The notes: a model not told the origin generated them from the sequence alone. Positions 11,113 through 22,779 are shown, counted from the first letter of the stretch. The stretch is 64,000 bases of DNA from Orientallactaga sibirica (GCA_036365145.1 JAEOAD010002712.1:1817001-1881000), one strand, 5' to 3'. Translations and numbers: made by a program.

Positions 11113-11590
11113 AAAGAAAGAAAGAAGGGAAGGAAGGGAGGAAGGGAGGAAGGGAGGAAGGGAGGAAGGGAGGAAGGGAGGAAGGGAGGAAGGGAGGAAG
11201 GGAGGAAGGGAAGGGGAGAGAGGGAGGGAGGGAGGGAGAGAGGGAGGGAGGGAAGGAAGAAGGGGGAGGGAAGGAAGGAAGGAAGGAAGGAAGGAAGGAA
11301 GGGAGGGAAGGAAGGGAGGAGGGAGGAAGGGAGGAAGGGAGGAAGGAAGGAAGGGAAGGGAAGGAAGGGAGGGGAGGGAGGGAGGAAGGGAGAGAGGGAG
11401 GAGGGGGGGGAGGGAGGAGAAGGGAGGGAGGAAGGAAGAAGGAAGGAAGGAAGGAAGGAAGGAAGGAAGGAAGGAAGGAAGGAAGGAAGAAAGGAAGGAA
11501 GGAAGGAAGGGAGGGAGGGAAGGAGGGAGGGAAGGAAGGAGGAAGGGAAGGAGGAAGGAAGGAAGAGGAAGGGGAGGGAAAGGAAAAGAT
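11108..11590 (+). repeat. GGAA/GGGA polypurine tract
   Basis: About 480 bp of uninterrupted purines on the plus strand (GGAAGGGA, GGAAGGAA, GGGAGGGA blocks). It begins in the GAAAGAAAG tail of a B1 element (10979-11112). The Arg/Gly/Lys/Glu- and Pro/Ser-rich open frames across it are not genes. Confidence 0.97.
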
Positions 11591-11596
11591 GACTTC

Positions 11597-11918
11597 AAAG
11601 TGGGTTGGGAAGTGGTTCAGGAAGTAAAGTGCTTGCTGTGCAAGCATGAATAACTGACTTAGAGCCCCAGAACCTACACAAAGGCGGGGTGGTGGTATAC
11701 GCACCTATAATTGCAGCACTAGGAAGAAAACAGGCAGGTGGGTCCCCAGGTCTTCCTGCCCAGCCAGTCTAGCAAATCAGTGAGCTCTAGGTTCAGTAAG
11801 AGACCCTGTCTCAGGACTCAAGTGGAGAGCGACTGAGGACCACCCAATGTCAACCTCTGGCTTCTACACGCACACCAAGTACATGCACTACATACAAACA
11901 TGCATACACAAACTCAAG

Positions 11919-11963
<45 letters not shown>
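11597..11963 (+). repeat. B4/RSINE1-like SINE with (CA)n tail
   Basis: GTGGTTCAGGAAGTAAAGTG, TATAATTGCAGCACTAGG, GGTTCAGTAAGAGACCCTGT, GTCAACCTCTGGCTTCTACA, then a CA dinucleotide run at about 11925-11961. Confidence 0.8.
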
Positions 11964-11966
<3 letters not shown>

Positions 11967-12295
11967 TATATACCAAAAAAAAAACAAAGGCTTCCAAGAC
12001 ACATCAAAATCCTACTTCCGTAGTCCCCTGAGATAAACACTTTATGTCATCTCTGCAAACAGAAGGCCTCAGGTGGAAAACCGAGCAGGCACTTCACAAG
12101 ACAGACAAGGTGTGTCCCTTTGTGGTTCTCTATGAACTTGCTCTACTGGCAGCTACTATATAGGTTCATCGTGTTTATACTGCTTTGGAATCCCTGGATC
12201 CTCAGCAGGCAGAAAATTACCAACACAGGGCTTCCACTGTGGGTGGCCAGTCTGAAGAGCCCCAGTGTAAGTAAGGCACCAGGGTGGCCAGAAAG

Positions 12296-12539
12296 CCAAC
12301 CCCGTTTTTTTTTTTTTATTTTTTTTTTATTTTTTAATTATTTTTTTATTGACTTTTAATCTTACAACAAAAAAAACCCCACCTGATATTTCCCTCCCCT
12401 CCCTTTCCACTTTTTAAGTCCATCATATCCCCTCCTCTCTCCATTAGTCTCTTTCCTAATTTGATGACATCATCTTTCTCTTCTATTTTGAGGGTCTTGC
12501 AAAGGTATTGCTAGGTACCACATGTCCAACCCCGTTTTT
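12296..12539 (-). repeat. L1 3'-end-like insertion with 14-bp target-site duplication
   Basis: The direct repeat CCAACCCCGTTTTT at 12296-12309 and 12526-12539 brackets an antisense purine-rich L1-type 3' end with a T-rich (A-tail complement) stretch at 12303-12350. Element body about 216 bp, ending at GGTATTGCTAGG like the copy at 7545-7762. Confidence 0.88.
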
Positions 12540-12769
12540 AAGTCCAGTGCTAGCTAGCCAGTCCACAATGCGTGCGTGGGGCCTGAGATACTGATGGGCA
12601 CATTCTAGCACTGTGAACCACAGCTGTTTCTCTCTCTCCATTTCCTCTTCCATCCTTCCTTGATTCTCTCCTCTTGTTCCACTAACAGCCTATTCTTTTC
12701 CTCCCCTGGTAGTCTTTATCTTCCCTCAGATGCAGTTACTGCAATGCCTAATGACAACCAGGTCTTACA

Positions 12770-12975
12770 TTAGGTTTTTACCACTGTGACAAAATATCTA
12801 GCATGAACACCGTAAGGGAGGAAAGCCTTGTTTTGGCTCCAGTTTCAAAGTATAAGAGTCCTACAGAGATTGCCAGCCCCATCCAAAAACAACTGCTTCC
12901 AAAAGTAGAAGAGCCACTGTGTAGAATGGCAGCTTCAACCTGACCAGGCTCAACACAGAATAAACAATTGTAAAA
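12770..12975 (+). repeat. Unnamed rodent interspersed repeat fragment
   Basis: TTTTTACCACTGTGACAAAA, GGAGGAAAGCCTTGTTTTGG and a final CACAGAATAAACAATTG with an AATAAA signal look like a decayed dispersed repeat. No family assigned. Confidence 0.4.
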
Positions 12976-13287
12976 AGGAATATTTTTTCATTGAAATATG
13001 AGGGGAAAAGAGACACTAAGTTTTATATCCATCACTTTAAGAGCCAGGTCCAAACTCTACAAAATGACATCATATCAAGCAGGGACTCATTCATCAATGT
13101 CTCACAACTGCTACCCTACTTTCCTAGGTGACTCAGCTACCTCCAGAGTTAGTTTTTAGGTATGATATAAAGAAGGACCGCCTAAGAGCAAGGAGATTAA
13201 ATAATACCACAGTGAAATAAAACTTATGAAATTCTTATAAAATTCTATGTTACAAGCTTTAAAATGTTTTCTTTTTTAAAAAAATTT

Positions 13288-13512
13288 CTTTGTTTATTTT
13301 ATTTATTTGAGCGTCACAGAGAGAGAGAGAAAGAGTCAGGTGGATAGAGAATGGGCACGCCAGGGCCTTCAGCCACTGCACACAAACTCCATATGCATGC
13401 ACCACTACCATGTGCATCTGGCTTATGTGGGTCCTGGGGAATTGAGCCTCGAACCGGGGTCCCTAGGCTTCACGGACAAGAGCTTAACTGCTAAGCCATC
13501 TCTCCTTGCCCT
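13288..13512 (-). repeat. B2-like SINE
   Basis: Minus-strand copy: TTTATTTTATTTATTTGAGC, GGGCACGCCAGGGCCTTC, GGTCCTGGGGAATTGAGCC, ending AACTGCTAAGCCATCTCTCC. Confidence 0.94.
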
Positions 13513-14790
13513 AATTTTTTTTTCTTTAATTATCAGGATGAATAACTTTGGTTGTCCTTTTAATACCCTTAAGAGCAATAATTCTTAAATTTTTCAGTAC
13601 TTACACCAATATCACATTGCCACAAAGAAGGTTTTTATGGCTATCAAACCCTTGCTCTAAAATTGCTTTACTTGTAAAACCTGTATAAAATCCTTAAACA
13701 CAAACCAAGAGCCCTGACTCAGATACAAGACTAGAGAGCAGTTAATGCACACGTGCACAGCAAGTGAACAGCACCAAGTCGAGACCCTGATGAAGCGCTG
13801 AAGCAAGCTGGGGCGCTGCTGCAAGGTACCAAGTGAACAGCGCCCCACACCAGGAAACCCTCTACATTTCAGGTTTGAAAACACTTTGAAAAAGTAGACA
13901 AACATCTTAAAGGATATATTCTACCAATTAATTTTTGTCAGTTTTCCAACTAGTTTTTCTAGGTTCCTGAGCAGGTCCTTCCCCTAGGGCCCCACTTCTT
14001 CTGCAATGTCGAGTCTGGGCAACGCAGTGTCCTTGTTCTCCACAAGAGCAGGGGTCTCACTGGCAATGAGCAAAGTGATCACTTAGGAACAATTTCTCAG
14101 GTCACTCTCATAAAAATGCTTAACAAGATGGTGACATCCAAGAATCTTGGGTTTTGTCTTTGTGTCAAAGAGAAGAGCAGCAGGGCTCCTGCTGTGTCAC
14201 TGAGCTCCTCTGAAAACAGTGACAGCCACACTCCCAGCATTCTCTGCACCTATTCCAGCCTTAAAGGGATCATCCTGAGAAGTGCTTGCAAAAGCCCTCA
14301 TGAGCCCATCTCACGTTCTCCTCCATTAATCTTGCTTGCCTGACGACTGACTACACCAGGCGAAGCCTCTCTCAGTCTGTTTCCTTCCACACACCTGCCA
14401 AGCTCCTTTTCCCTGGGACCTTACCCGTGGTGGCTAGTGGAATGAAGCCATGTCACTAAGCCTGCCCAATACCATCTTTTCATGTTATAGACAGAAGCAC
14501 TCCCAGGTTCACCTTGGCCACAAAATGATGTGAGCATCAAGTACACATGAACTATACAGTGAACTGTAGAATCTCATTTAAGACATTCTGGCTAGAGAAA
14601 AGATCACAACACAGTGCTCTGTCTGTTTGCATTTAACACCTCACACAACACCAAGCCAGGATGTTCTTCAGAGAAATAATGTGGACTTAGCAATACATGT
14701 TGCCTAAGGCTTGCTAAAAAGCATGAGAGTTCTATAGGTCAGTCTTTGAATTCTCCCTCTTCCAGCCAAAAGTAATAGTGTCTAGCCAGA

Positions 14791-14924
14791 GCTGGGCGTG
14801 GTGGTGCACGCCTTTAATCCCAGCACTTGGGAGGCAGGGGTAGGAGGATCGCTGTGAGTTCAAGGCCAGCCTGAGACTACATAGTGAATTCCAGGTCAGC
14901 CTGGGCTAGAGTGAGACCCTACCT

Positions 14925-14956
<32 letters not shown>
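14791..14956 (+). repeat. B1 SINE with long A tail
   Basis: GCTGGGCGTGGTGGTGCACG, TTGGGAGGCAGGGGTAGG, AGCCTGAGACTACATAGTG, GAGTGAGACCCTACCTC followed by about 32 A residues. The long pure tail suggests a younger copy. Confidence 0.97.
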
Positions 14957-14958
<2 letters not shown>

Positions 14959-15051
14959 AACAAAGTGTCTAACCAAAGCAAGGTCACAGCTAGCTAGCAC
15001 CTCCTGATACAAAGGAGCCAAGTGGACTCACTGTAAGATGTCTCTACTGAG

Positions 15052-15182
15052 CTGGGCATGATGGTGCAGACCTGCAATCCCAGCACGCAGGAGGATGAGG
15101 CAGGAGGATTGGGAGTTTGAGGGTAGCCTGGGCTACACAGTAAATTTTAGGTCAGTGTGACTCCATAGCAAGACTATCTAGG
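15052..15182 (+). repeat. B1 SINE, diverged
   Basis: AGCTGGGCATGATGGTGCAG, CCTGCAATCCCAGCACG, TGAGGGTAGCCTGGGCTAC. More diverged than the neighbouring copies. Confidence 0.85.
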
Positions 15183-15565
15183 GTGAGTGGGAGGGAGGTC
15201 TCTGTCTCAGCTGAAAGCAGGAAATCTCAGCCTTGAGGAAATCTGAAAGATGCTGGAGAGACACTGCGACTTCCACACCCCACAGTGCCACACCCATCAC
15301 AGGCTCAGTCCCCACCTCTGTAGACTGTGCAGTCTGAATATTCTGCAGGGTTTATGGAAGCTGTGGCTCAGAGATAAACCCAGCTTAGTTTCCAGCTAAA
15401 CTCTGCTGGAAATTATATCTGAAAATTCACAAAACTAGAAAATGCAGGTTAAATTCAATCAACATTTCAAAATGCTCTCTAAAGATGAGTTATCTTGTAT
15501 TTTAAGCAACTGTGGTCCTTCAACATCCCAAATCCAGAATTTACCTTTATATTAAAACATGTCAG

Positions 15566-15781
15566 AGGGCTGGAGAGATGGCTCAGCAGTTAAGGCACTT
15601 GCCTGCAAAGCTTAAGAACACGTTTGAATCTCCAGGTCCCATGCAGTCAGGCACACAGTGATGCAAGCATGCAATGTTGCACACGTGCACAAGGGAGCAC
15701 ACATATCTGGAGTCTGGAGTTGGTTCACAGAGGCTGAAAGGCCCTGGCACACCCATTCTCTCTCTCTCTCTCAAAAATTAA
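15566..15781 (+). repeat. B2-like SINE, variant subfamily
   Basis: GGGCTGGAGAGATGGCTCAG, then a diverged middle (TGCAGTCAGGCACACAGTGA, GCATGCAATGTTGCACACG) and CTCTCTCTCTCTC. The 0.82-kb duplication begins inside it at 15649. Confidence 0.92.
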
Positions 15782-15790
15782 AGATGTCAT

Positions 15791-16012
15791 GGGTTGGAGA
15801 GAGGCGGTTAAGGCATTCACCTGCAAAGCCAAAGGGTCCCGGTTTGATTCTCCAGGACCCATGTAAGCCAGATGCACAAGGGGCACGTGCATCTGGAGTT
15901 CATTTGCAGTGGCTGGAGGCCCTAGCAAGCCCATTTTCTCCCTCTCTCTACCTCTTTCTCTCTCATAAAGAAATAAATAAATAAATAAATAAATAAAAGT
16001 TTTTTTTTTTTA
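15791..16012 (+). repeat. B2-like SINE
   Basis: GGGTTGGAGAGAGGCGGTTAA (about seven A-box bases missing compared with 18628), CGTGCATCTGGAGTTCATT, tail AAATAAATAAATAAATAAA. Confidence 0.95.
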
Positions 16013-16030
16013 ATTAAAGATGTCAGAATG

Positions 16031-16272
16031 TTGGAGATAGAGAGATGGTTCAATGGTGAAAGGCACTTCCTTGCAAACCCTGATGGCCCAAGTTCAGTTC
16101 CCTAGTCCCTATGTAAAGCAAGCCACACAAAATGTTGCATGCATCTGGGGTTCATTTACATAGGCAGGAAGCCCTGGTATGCCCATACATACTCACTCTC
16201 TTTCTCTCTCTCTTTCTCTTTGTCTCATATAGATAATAGACAAATTTTTAAGGAATAAAATAAAAAATAAAA
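16031..16272 (+). repeat. B2-like SINE, diverged
   Basis: TTGGAGATAGAGAGATGGTT, AAAGGCACTTCCTTGCAAAC, GTTGCATGCATCTGGGGTTC, CT-rich stretch, A-rich tail. Confidence 0.9.
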
Positions 16273-16452
16273 GATGTCAGAATGCTTTTCAGAGAATCCC
16301 ACAGCCTCTGCTAGCAATTTACTATTGCTGCTGTCTTCCCTCCAAGATGTGACAGGAAGCTACAATCAATTCTGAATTTTCTTAGAAAAGAATTTTGTAT
16401 CTATAAAAATTCTACTTTAATCTAAGATAATTATTTAAGTATTTCTCCTAAG

Positions 16453-16590
16453 ATAAGCATGACAGCTCATACCTATAATGACAATACTTGGGAAGCTGAG
16501 ACAGGAGCATTGCCATAAGTTCAAGGCTACTGTTAGCAACACTGTAAATTCCAGATCAGCTTGGACTACAGCAAGAGACCCTGTCTCAAA
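16453..16590 (+). repeat. B1 SINE, old
   Basis: GACAGCTCATACCTATAATG, ACTTGGGAAGCTGAGACAGG, AGTTCAAGGCTACTG, AGAGACCCTGTCTC, then a GCATGCATACATA-type simple repeat. It abuts the end of the duplicated segment. Confidence 0.75.
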
Positions 16591-16779
16591 AGCATGCATG
16601 CATACATACATGCATAATACATACAAACATACACACTTACTTAAAATAATATTTATATGAAAAATATATAATATATAAATATATAAAAACATGCATATAT
16701 ATTTCTCCCAAATGATTTTTTTAACATATGTGTGAATGTGTCTGCGTGGGTACATGTGTGTGCATATGCATGTGGAGAC

Positions 16780-16935
16780 CCGGGTCTTGTCCTGGAGCTC
16801 ACACATTAGGCTGGACTAGCTGGCCTGGGAACTCTGCCTTCCCAGCACTGGCATTACAGGAGCACCACCACATGCTGGGGCATTTTCATGAGGTGCTGAG
16901 GGTAAAACTCAGTCCTCACACTTGCAAGGCAAGCA
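16780..16935 (-). repeat. B1-like fragment, old
   Basis: Minus-strand pattern: GGCTGGACTAGCTGGCCTGG, CCTTCCCAGCACTGGCATTA, CAGGAGCACCACCACATGC. Confidence 0.55.
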
Positions 16936-18044
16936 TGTTAGATTAAGACATCTCAGGTTTTCTTAAGTACACTTTTTCAAAGAAGTATAATCTTAGAAAC
17001 CCGACTTCTTTCAACTCCTAAAGTTAATATAAAACAATGAAAAAGGCAGCCATTGGGACAAAGTTTTAAGTAACACTGCCATTAATTCAGCATTCATATG
17101 CTGGAATAATCTGTCTCATACATAACATAAAGTGCATTATCAGAACAACGGGCCCATTTCCAAGCCCCAGGCCTGCAAGAGCACACTAAGCGTACAAGCG
17201 GCATATTCTCTGGGAGAACTTCAGCTTCCTGATGTCATACCCTTTTCCTGTTTGCAACTCATACTGACTTTTAAGGCTTCCTAAACTCTCTTTTGGAAAA
17301 CAAACAAAAAAGTATTGTCTTTTAGGATCAAAGAGCTCTCTGAGAAATATGACAACAACAAAAAAACAAAGGCAAAACTTTCTAAGTCTTAAAATCAAAC
17401 ACTTAGAGTAGTGAAAGAAAGCAGGAATGTCTAAATTTTTCAAAATTTTTTACATTTTGGTAAGACTCAAAATGGTCAAGAATTTGTTAACCTTCCTCTA
17501 AGGGAGCCACACGTTCCGAATGGATTCACACAAAGCAGAAAAAGGCAAGTTAAAAACATCTCATCTGTCATGAGTGACACTGACTCAAGGAAAAGAACTC
17601 CTGTTAGGAGCATTCCTTGTCAGCTAGAGCTCTGAGACCCTGGTGCCGCTCCTGCCAGTCTTCCCCTGAGGCATCTGTGGCTAATTGAAAGGGACGAGAA
17701 TTAGAGACTCCTAGTCGATTTCTCTCATGGGACTTGCTGCGTATAAAGATTTTCTATGCAGGGCTAAGCACTACTCTCACTACAGCTGATGCCTGAAGAG
17801 CAGAGAACGAAGCAGAGAAAGCATGTGTGTGTCCAACAGTACCCAGAATGCAACTGTGGAAAGAGGGAGCTACCCTTGTCTTGTTAGCTCAGTACATTAC
17901 TATTCTGTACACAGAGCTATTCACCATAAAGGTCTATTAACTTCCTACTTACCAATTGTGTATGTCTTGCGTTTGCGCAGTCTCCTTTTGATATAAACCT
18001 TCAAAAGTACTGTCAATATTGTACTATTATGTCTGTATTTATGG

Positions 18045-18105
18045 CTTTTAGGCATAGTTCCTGGGACACAGGGAGCATTTAATAAATATCTGTTGAACAA
18101 ACACT
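18045..18105 (+). repeat. Old L1M/L2-type 3' fragment
   Basis: GGCATAGTTCCTGGGACACA, GGGAGCATTTAATAAATATC and TGTTGAACAAAC match the 'cacagtaggtgctcaataaa' ending of old mammalian LINEs. Confidence 0.6.
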
Positions 18106-18170
18106 CCCAACTTGCATTGTCCAGCACTGTTCATCCACAGTATTCAAACATCTACAAGAAGGCTCCATCA

Positions 18171-18376
18171 GGGCTGGAGGGATGGCTTGGTGGCTAACCC
18201 TGTTAGTCTCCAGGCGCTTGCCTGCAATGCCAAAGGAAAGCTCAATTCCCAGGACCCACATAAGCCAAATGCACAATGGGGCACATGTGTCTGCAGCTCA
18301 TCTGGAGTGGCTGAAGGCCCTGGAGCACCCATTCTCTCTATAGGCCTCTCTCTCTTTCTCTCTAATAAATAAAAGT
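18171..18376 (+). repeat. B2-like SINE
   Basis: GGGCTGGAGGGATGGCTTGG, a 15-base insertion (TAACCCTGTTAGTCTCC-like) after the A box, then the usual middle and a CTCTAATAAATAAAAG tail. Confidence 0.9.
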
Positions 18377-18503
18377 AGAAAATAGAAATTGTTTTAAAAG
18401 GCTCCATCGTTTTGTTTGCTTCAAGTCCCACTGGGTGTGGAGATCCACCTTAAGTTCTTTGCACTTTTGCATATTGTGGATGACAAAGTTTAGAAAGTGT
18501 GCA

Positions 18504-18615
18504 AGGCACACAGTGATGCAAGCATGCAATGTTGCACACATGCACAAGGGAGCACACATATCTGGAGTTGGTTCACAGAGGCTGAAAGGCCCTGGCACAC
18601 CCATTCTCAAAAATT
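18504..18615 (+). repeat. B2-like SINE, 5'-truncated by the duplication breakpoint
   Basis: Only the second half of the 15566-15781 SINE is present, because the duplicated segment starts inside that element. The CT run is shortened to CTC. Confidence 0.88.
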
Positions 18616-18627
18616 AAAGATGTCACG

Positions 18628-18862
18628 GGTTGGAGAGATGGCTTAGCGGTTAAGGCATTCGCCTGTAAAGCCAAAGGGTCCCGGTTCGATTCTCCAGGAC
18701 CCATGTAAGCCAGATGCACAAGGGGCACGTGCATCTGGAGTTCATTTGCAGTGGCTGGAGGCCCTAGCAAGCCCATTTTCTCCCTCTCTCTACCTCTTTC
18801 TCTCTCATAAATAAATAAATAAATAAATAAAAATAAATAAATAAATAAATAAATAAAATGTT
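18628..18862 (+). repeat. B2-like SINE
   Basis: GGGTTGGAGAGATGGCTTAG, GGTCCCGGTTCGATTCTCC, tail of about 15 TAAA units. Confidence 0.95.
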
Positions 18863-18886
18863 TTTTTTAATTAAAGATGTCAGAAT

Positions 18887-19140
18887 GTTGGAGATAGAGA
18901 GATGGTTCAATGGTGAAAGGCACTTGCTTGCAAACCCTGATGGCCCAAAATTCAATTCCTTAGTACCTATGTAAAGCAAGCCACACAAAATGTTGCATGC
19001 ATCTGGAGTTCATTTACATAGGCAGGAAGCCCTGGTATGCCCATACTTACTCACTCTCTTTCTCTCTCTCTCTCTGCCTCTTTCTCTTTGTCTCATATAG
19101 ATAATAGACAAATTTTTAAGGAATAAAATAAAAAATAAAA
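18887..19140 (+). repeat. B2-like SINE, diverged
   Basis: Duplicate of the 16031-16272 element: TTGGAGATAGAGAGATGGTT, CACTTGCTTGCAAACCCTG, CT-rich stretch. Confidence 0.9.
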
Positions 19141-19689
19141 GATGTCAGAATGCTTTTCAGAGAATCCCACAGCCTCTGCTAGCAATTTACTATTGCTGCT
19201 GTCTTCCCTCCAAGATGTGACAGGAAGCTACAATCAATTCTGAATTTTCTTAGAAAAGAATTTTGTATCTATAAAAATTCTACTTTAATCTAAGATAATT
19301 ATTTAAGTATTTCTCCTAAGATATGCATGGTGGTGAGAGTAGGGATCGGAGAGTTTTTGAGCTTTCAATTCTGGGAGTGACAGCTCCCCATGCTTCCTCT
19401 GGGCAAGCATCTGCTCTGTTGCCAGTGGCACAGGTGACATCAAGGTAAACTAGGTGGCAGACATGGGGCAGAAAGAAGACAGGACTAGAAACTGACTCAA
19501 AGCCTCAGTGTCTGTGTTTAGCTAGGAAATTCCAGCACCTAAGACTATGAAATGTGCTAACCGCAGGCTATGACAGCTGCCTTGTGACGTCATGTGATTG
19601 TTAGTGTCAGGAGGAAAAAACAAATTCATACTAAGACTATCTATCTCATTCCAGGCTATTACTTTAAATGAGACAATTTTTCTTCGGGG

Positions 19690-19804
19690 GCTAGGCACTG
19701 AGATAGTCTTATTATATAGCCTGAGCTGGCCTTGAACTCACAACCCTCCCTACCTCAGCCTCCTAAATGCCGGGGTTATAGCTGTGTACCACCAGGTCCA
19801 GCTT
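19690..19804 (-). repeat. B1 SINE, old
   Basis: Minus-strand copy: AGCCTGAGCTGGCCTTGAAC, CTCAGCCTCCTAAATGCCGG, ACCACCAGGTCCAGC. Confidence 0.8.
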
Positions 19805-19837
19805 AGAGACAAACTTTATTTTTTTTCAATCTTTTAT

Positions 19838-20031
19838 ATTTATTTATTTATTTGACAGAGAAAGAGGGAGAGAGAAAGAATGGGCATGCCAGGGCCTCTA
19901 GCCACTGCAAACGAACTCCAGACACGTGCGCCCCTTTGTGCATCTGGCTAACATGGGTCCTGGGAAATTGAACCTGAGTCCTTTGGCTTTGCAGACAAAT
20001 GCCTTAACCGCTAAGCCATCCCTCCAGCCCC
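19838..20031 (-). repeat. B2-like SINE
   Basis: Minus-strand copy: TATTTATTTATTTGACAGAG, GGGCATGCCAGGGCCTCTA, ending CCGCTAAGCCATCCCTCC. Confidence 0.95.
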
Positions 20032-20045
20032 CCTCATTTATTTAT

Positions 20046-20195
20046 TTTTGGTTTTTCAAGGTAGGGTCTCACTCTAGCTCAGGCTGACCTGGAATTCACT
20101 ACGTAGTCTCAGGGTGGCCTCAAACTCATGGCAACCCTCCTACCTCTGCCTCCCAAGTGCTGGGATTAAAGCGTGCACCACCATGCCCAGCCCTT
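20046..20195 (-). repeat. B1 SINE
   Basis: Minus-strand copy: TTCAAGGTAGGGTCTCACTC, ACTACGTAGTCTCAGGGTGG, CTCCCAAGTGCTGGGATTA, ACCACCATGCCCAGC. Confidence 0.96.
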
Positions 20196-22545
20196 TTTTT
20201 TTTTTTTTTAATTTTTTATGAGACAAACTTTTTAAAGTTTTGAAAGTCCACACGAACAAGAAAAAAAAAAACTTCTTTATTTGCAGTTCTGGGTATCATG
20301 CATCCTTTGTAAGCACTGTACCTTTGAGCTACACCCTTACAACCCCAGTCCTTAAAGCTACATTTAAAATTCAGGTTTGGATTGTCTCTCTAACAGCCGT
20401 AAATACATTACCAAAGACGAGCAGTGTAAAATGTAGAAGTCTAAATGTGAACGGAATCATGGAGCTAATTTAGACAGATGAACTTATTTGCCTAGGAATT
20501 CACACCATCTCTAATACAGAAGATCTAGAATATTCTCAGACATAGATAACAGCCTAGAATTACCATTTCTGGGCCCATCCTTTCAAATTAAGTTTGTATC
20601 TTTTTTCTTATTTAACAACTTCAGACAAACACTGCCTGCTCACTGTCTGTTCTATACTTCCCAAGTTCTCCAACACAACTGACTCATTGCTTATTCAAAC
20701 GGCACTCATGCCAAGCAGGGGAGACAGACTATTTGAAAGTCCCCTGAGCCACACTGCTCTAACTAGTTACTGCATGATCCACACAGGGCCAGTGGCAGAG
20801 CCTGGCACTTCCTAGGAGTAAAGGAGGTGCGGCCAGGCTTGCTCTCCCACAACAGAAGTTGATGCGAGGTGGAGACTGGATGCTGCTCCACCTGGCACAC
20901 ACCCACCCACCTCGGGCTTTAGCCTTACTTCCTGTCACCATCTCCTTATTTAGCCAGTGTTCAAGGTGACTTGATTACCTTTCCCACCTGGGGCTATTAC
21001 AGGGTAGGAATTTGGCTCTCTCTGGCTAAGCTTAGTGAGACAACGAATTCTGCTTTCCTACTCCCTAGCTCTGGGTTTCTTGTTGTGATCTGAGCATCCC
21101 TACAGTCATCCACACAACTTGGGTAAAACCTGGATTTCACTGGACTCAGCACTCCAAGGCAAGACTTACTTGTTCAAGGGAGTTTCTTGCTATCGTTCAT
21201 AGACCGTTTTCTTGGTTACTACCAAGTAGTTTCTGGATGACTGACTATCACTGAAGTTCTGAGCAACTTCCCATTTGCACACTCCCTTGCCCTGCACTTC
21301 CAACACCAATGACATGTTCCATTTCCCATTGATCACATCACACCACCACTCTGAATAGCCTCTGGTGTCAGTGTTGCCCAACCCAAGCCATGAAGGTCGA
21401 CTGATGGGAAAAGGCTACTGAAAATTGTAAGAATGACAGGCGCAGCTTTCTGTGCCCACTGCTCTGCCGTGTGGTGACTCAGAGATGGGCACGGCTATTG
21501 CTGGAGCTTCAGCAACCCCATCTGCCTTGTCATCAGTAACTTTCCTAAATTTCAGGAAGTAAATATCTTCCCTCTCTCAAATCCATCAACAAATAGCATT
21601 ACTAATGGATCACTCCTTTGCATTTTCTGATCTTACTGCTGTGGTGACCCCCTCTCTTGGGATGAGCTAATGTACTACGCACAGACTCAGACAACAAAAA
21701 CAAGCTCTTTCTTATCCATTCATCTTTGTTTCACACGAGAGACAAATCACAGTCAGGCCAACAGAAGTGTGATGTCAGAATGGGTATGTTTCAATACGAA
21801 GTGACCTTAATGCAGGTGTTAAGGTAGCACACCAAGAGTCAGGGAGCATGCCAAAGCTGCAGACACCTTCTAGGTGAGGATGGTCCTAGGGCACTGGACC
21901 CCCAAATCTTCCTGAAGACATTCCGCTCTCCTTGGTATCAGAAAGCCTTCATGGCCTGGGCAGAAAAATACCTCTGCAGACTCTTGCTGCAAGCTCTTCT
22001 TGCTCATAGTCTATATTTAATGCAAGTACCACCACCATGGGGAGGGGGGAGACATCAGTGAATCTTCCAAATGTAAAAGTTCCACTATTCTATGGCCAAC
22101 CTGACAGCTTACTGGTTTGTTTTTATGACAAAAACTCGTGACAAAGGAGTGAGTACACTTGCTAATCAGTCCAGGGAGACACTAAGCATTAGCTCTGTAT
22201 TAAACAGCTTCTGCTCAAGTTGCGATTAAGGGTAAAGCGCTCAAAGGACTACTGCACAAATCCTAGCATCTGAATATTAGCCATAAATATCTTACTCTTT
22301 TTACGCTATTTCTAAAGCTCCCTTTACTTTTTCCTTCTTTCTTCTTTAGGAAAACTAAAAAGGACTACATTACGTTATATTTCTTAGTTATATCACTATT
22401 ATTTCAAAATATATAACATCCCTCCCCATCAACATCATATTCTTAAACAAGACTCATATGCAATTCTACCTAAATAATTCTTCTTTAAACCATTTGTTTG
22501 TGGAGTACCATGTACTCAACTTTTCTTGCATTCAAAAGTTATTTG

Positions 22546-22747
22546 AGGGCTGGAGAAATGGCTTAGAAGTTAAGGTGTTTGCTTGCGAAGCCAAAGGATC
22601 CAGGTTCAATTCTCCAGGACCCACGTAAGCCAGATGCACGAGGGGCACATGCATCTAGAGTTTGTTTGCAGTGGCTGGATGCCCTGGCATGCCCATTCTC
22701 TCTGTCTCCCTCTCTTCTATCTCTCCCTCTGCTTGCAAATAAATAAA

Positions 22748-22779
<32 letters not shown>

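Larger units (their letters stand above)
15649..16461 (+). repeat. Left copy of a 0.82-kb direct duplication
   Basis: From AGGCACACAGTGATGCAAGC to CTCCTAAGATAAGCATG this matches 18504-19329 almost base for base. It includes the same chain of part-SINE, SINE, SINE and about 190 bp of unique sequence (TGCTTTTCAGAGAATCCCAC onward). This copy lost about seven bases of a SINE head near 15800 and has a shorter TAAA tail. Confidence 0.93.
18504..19329 (+). repeat. Right copy of a 0.82-kb direct duplication
   Basis: Partner of 15649-16461, starting in the middle of a SINE and ending at CTCCTAAGATATGCATG. Its second SINE keeps the intact head (GAGATGGCTTAGCGGTTAAGG). The two copies are about 2.04 kb apart. 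Confidence 0.93.

Noticed and set aside
11003..11704. Open frames up to 233 codons, Pro/Ser/Leu-rich on minus and Gly/Arg/Glu-rich on plus
   Set aside because: They read through the polypurine tract and flanking SINEs; no domain or splice structure.
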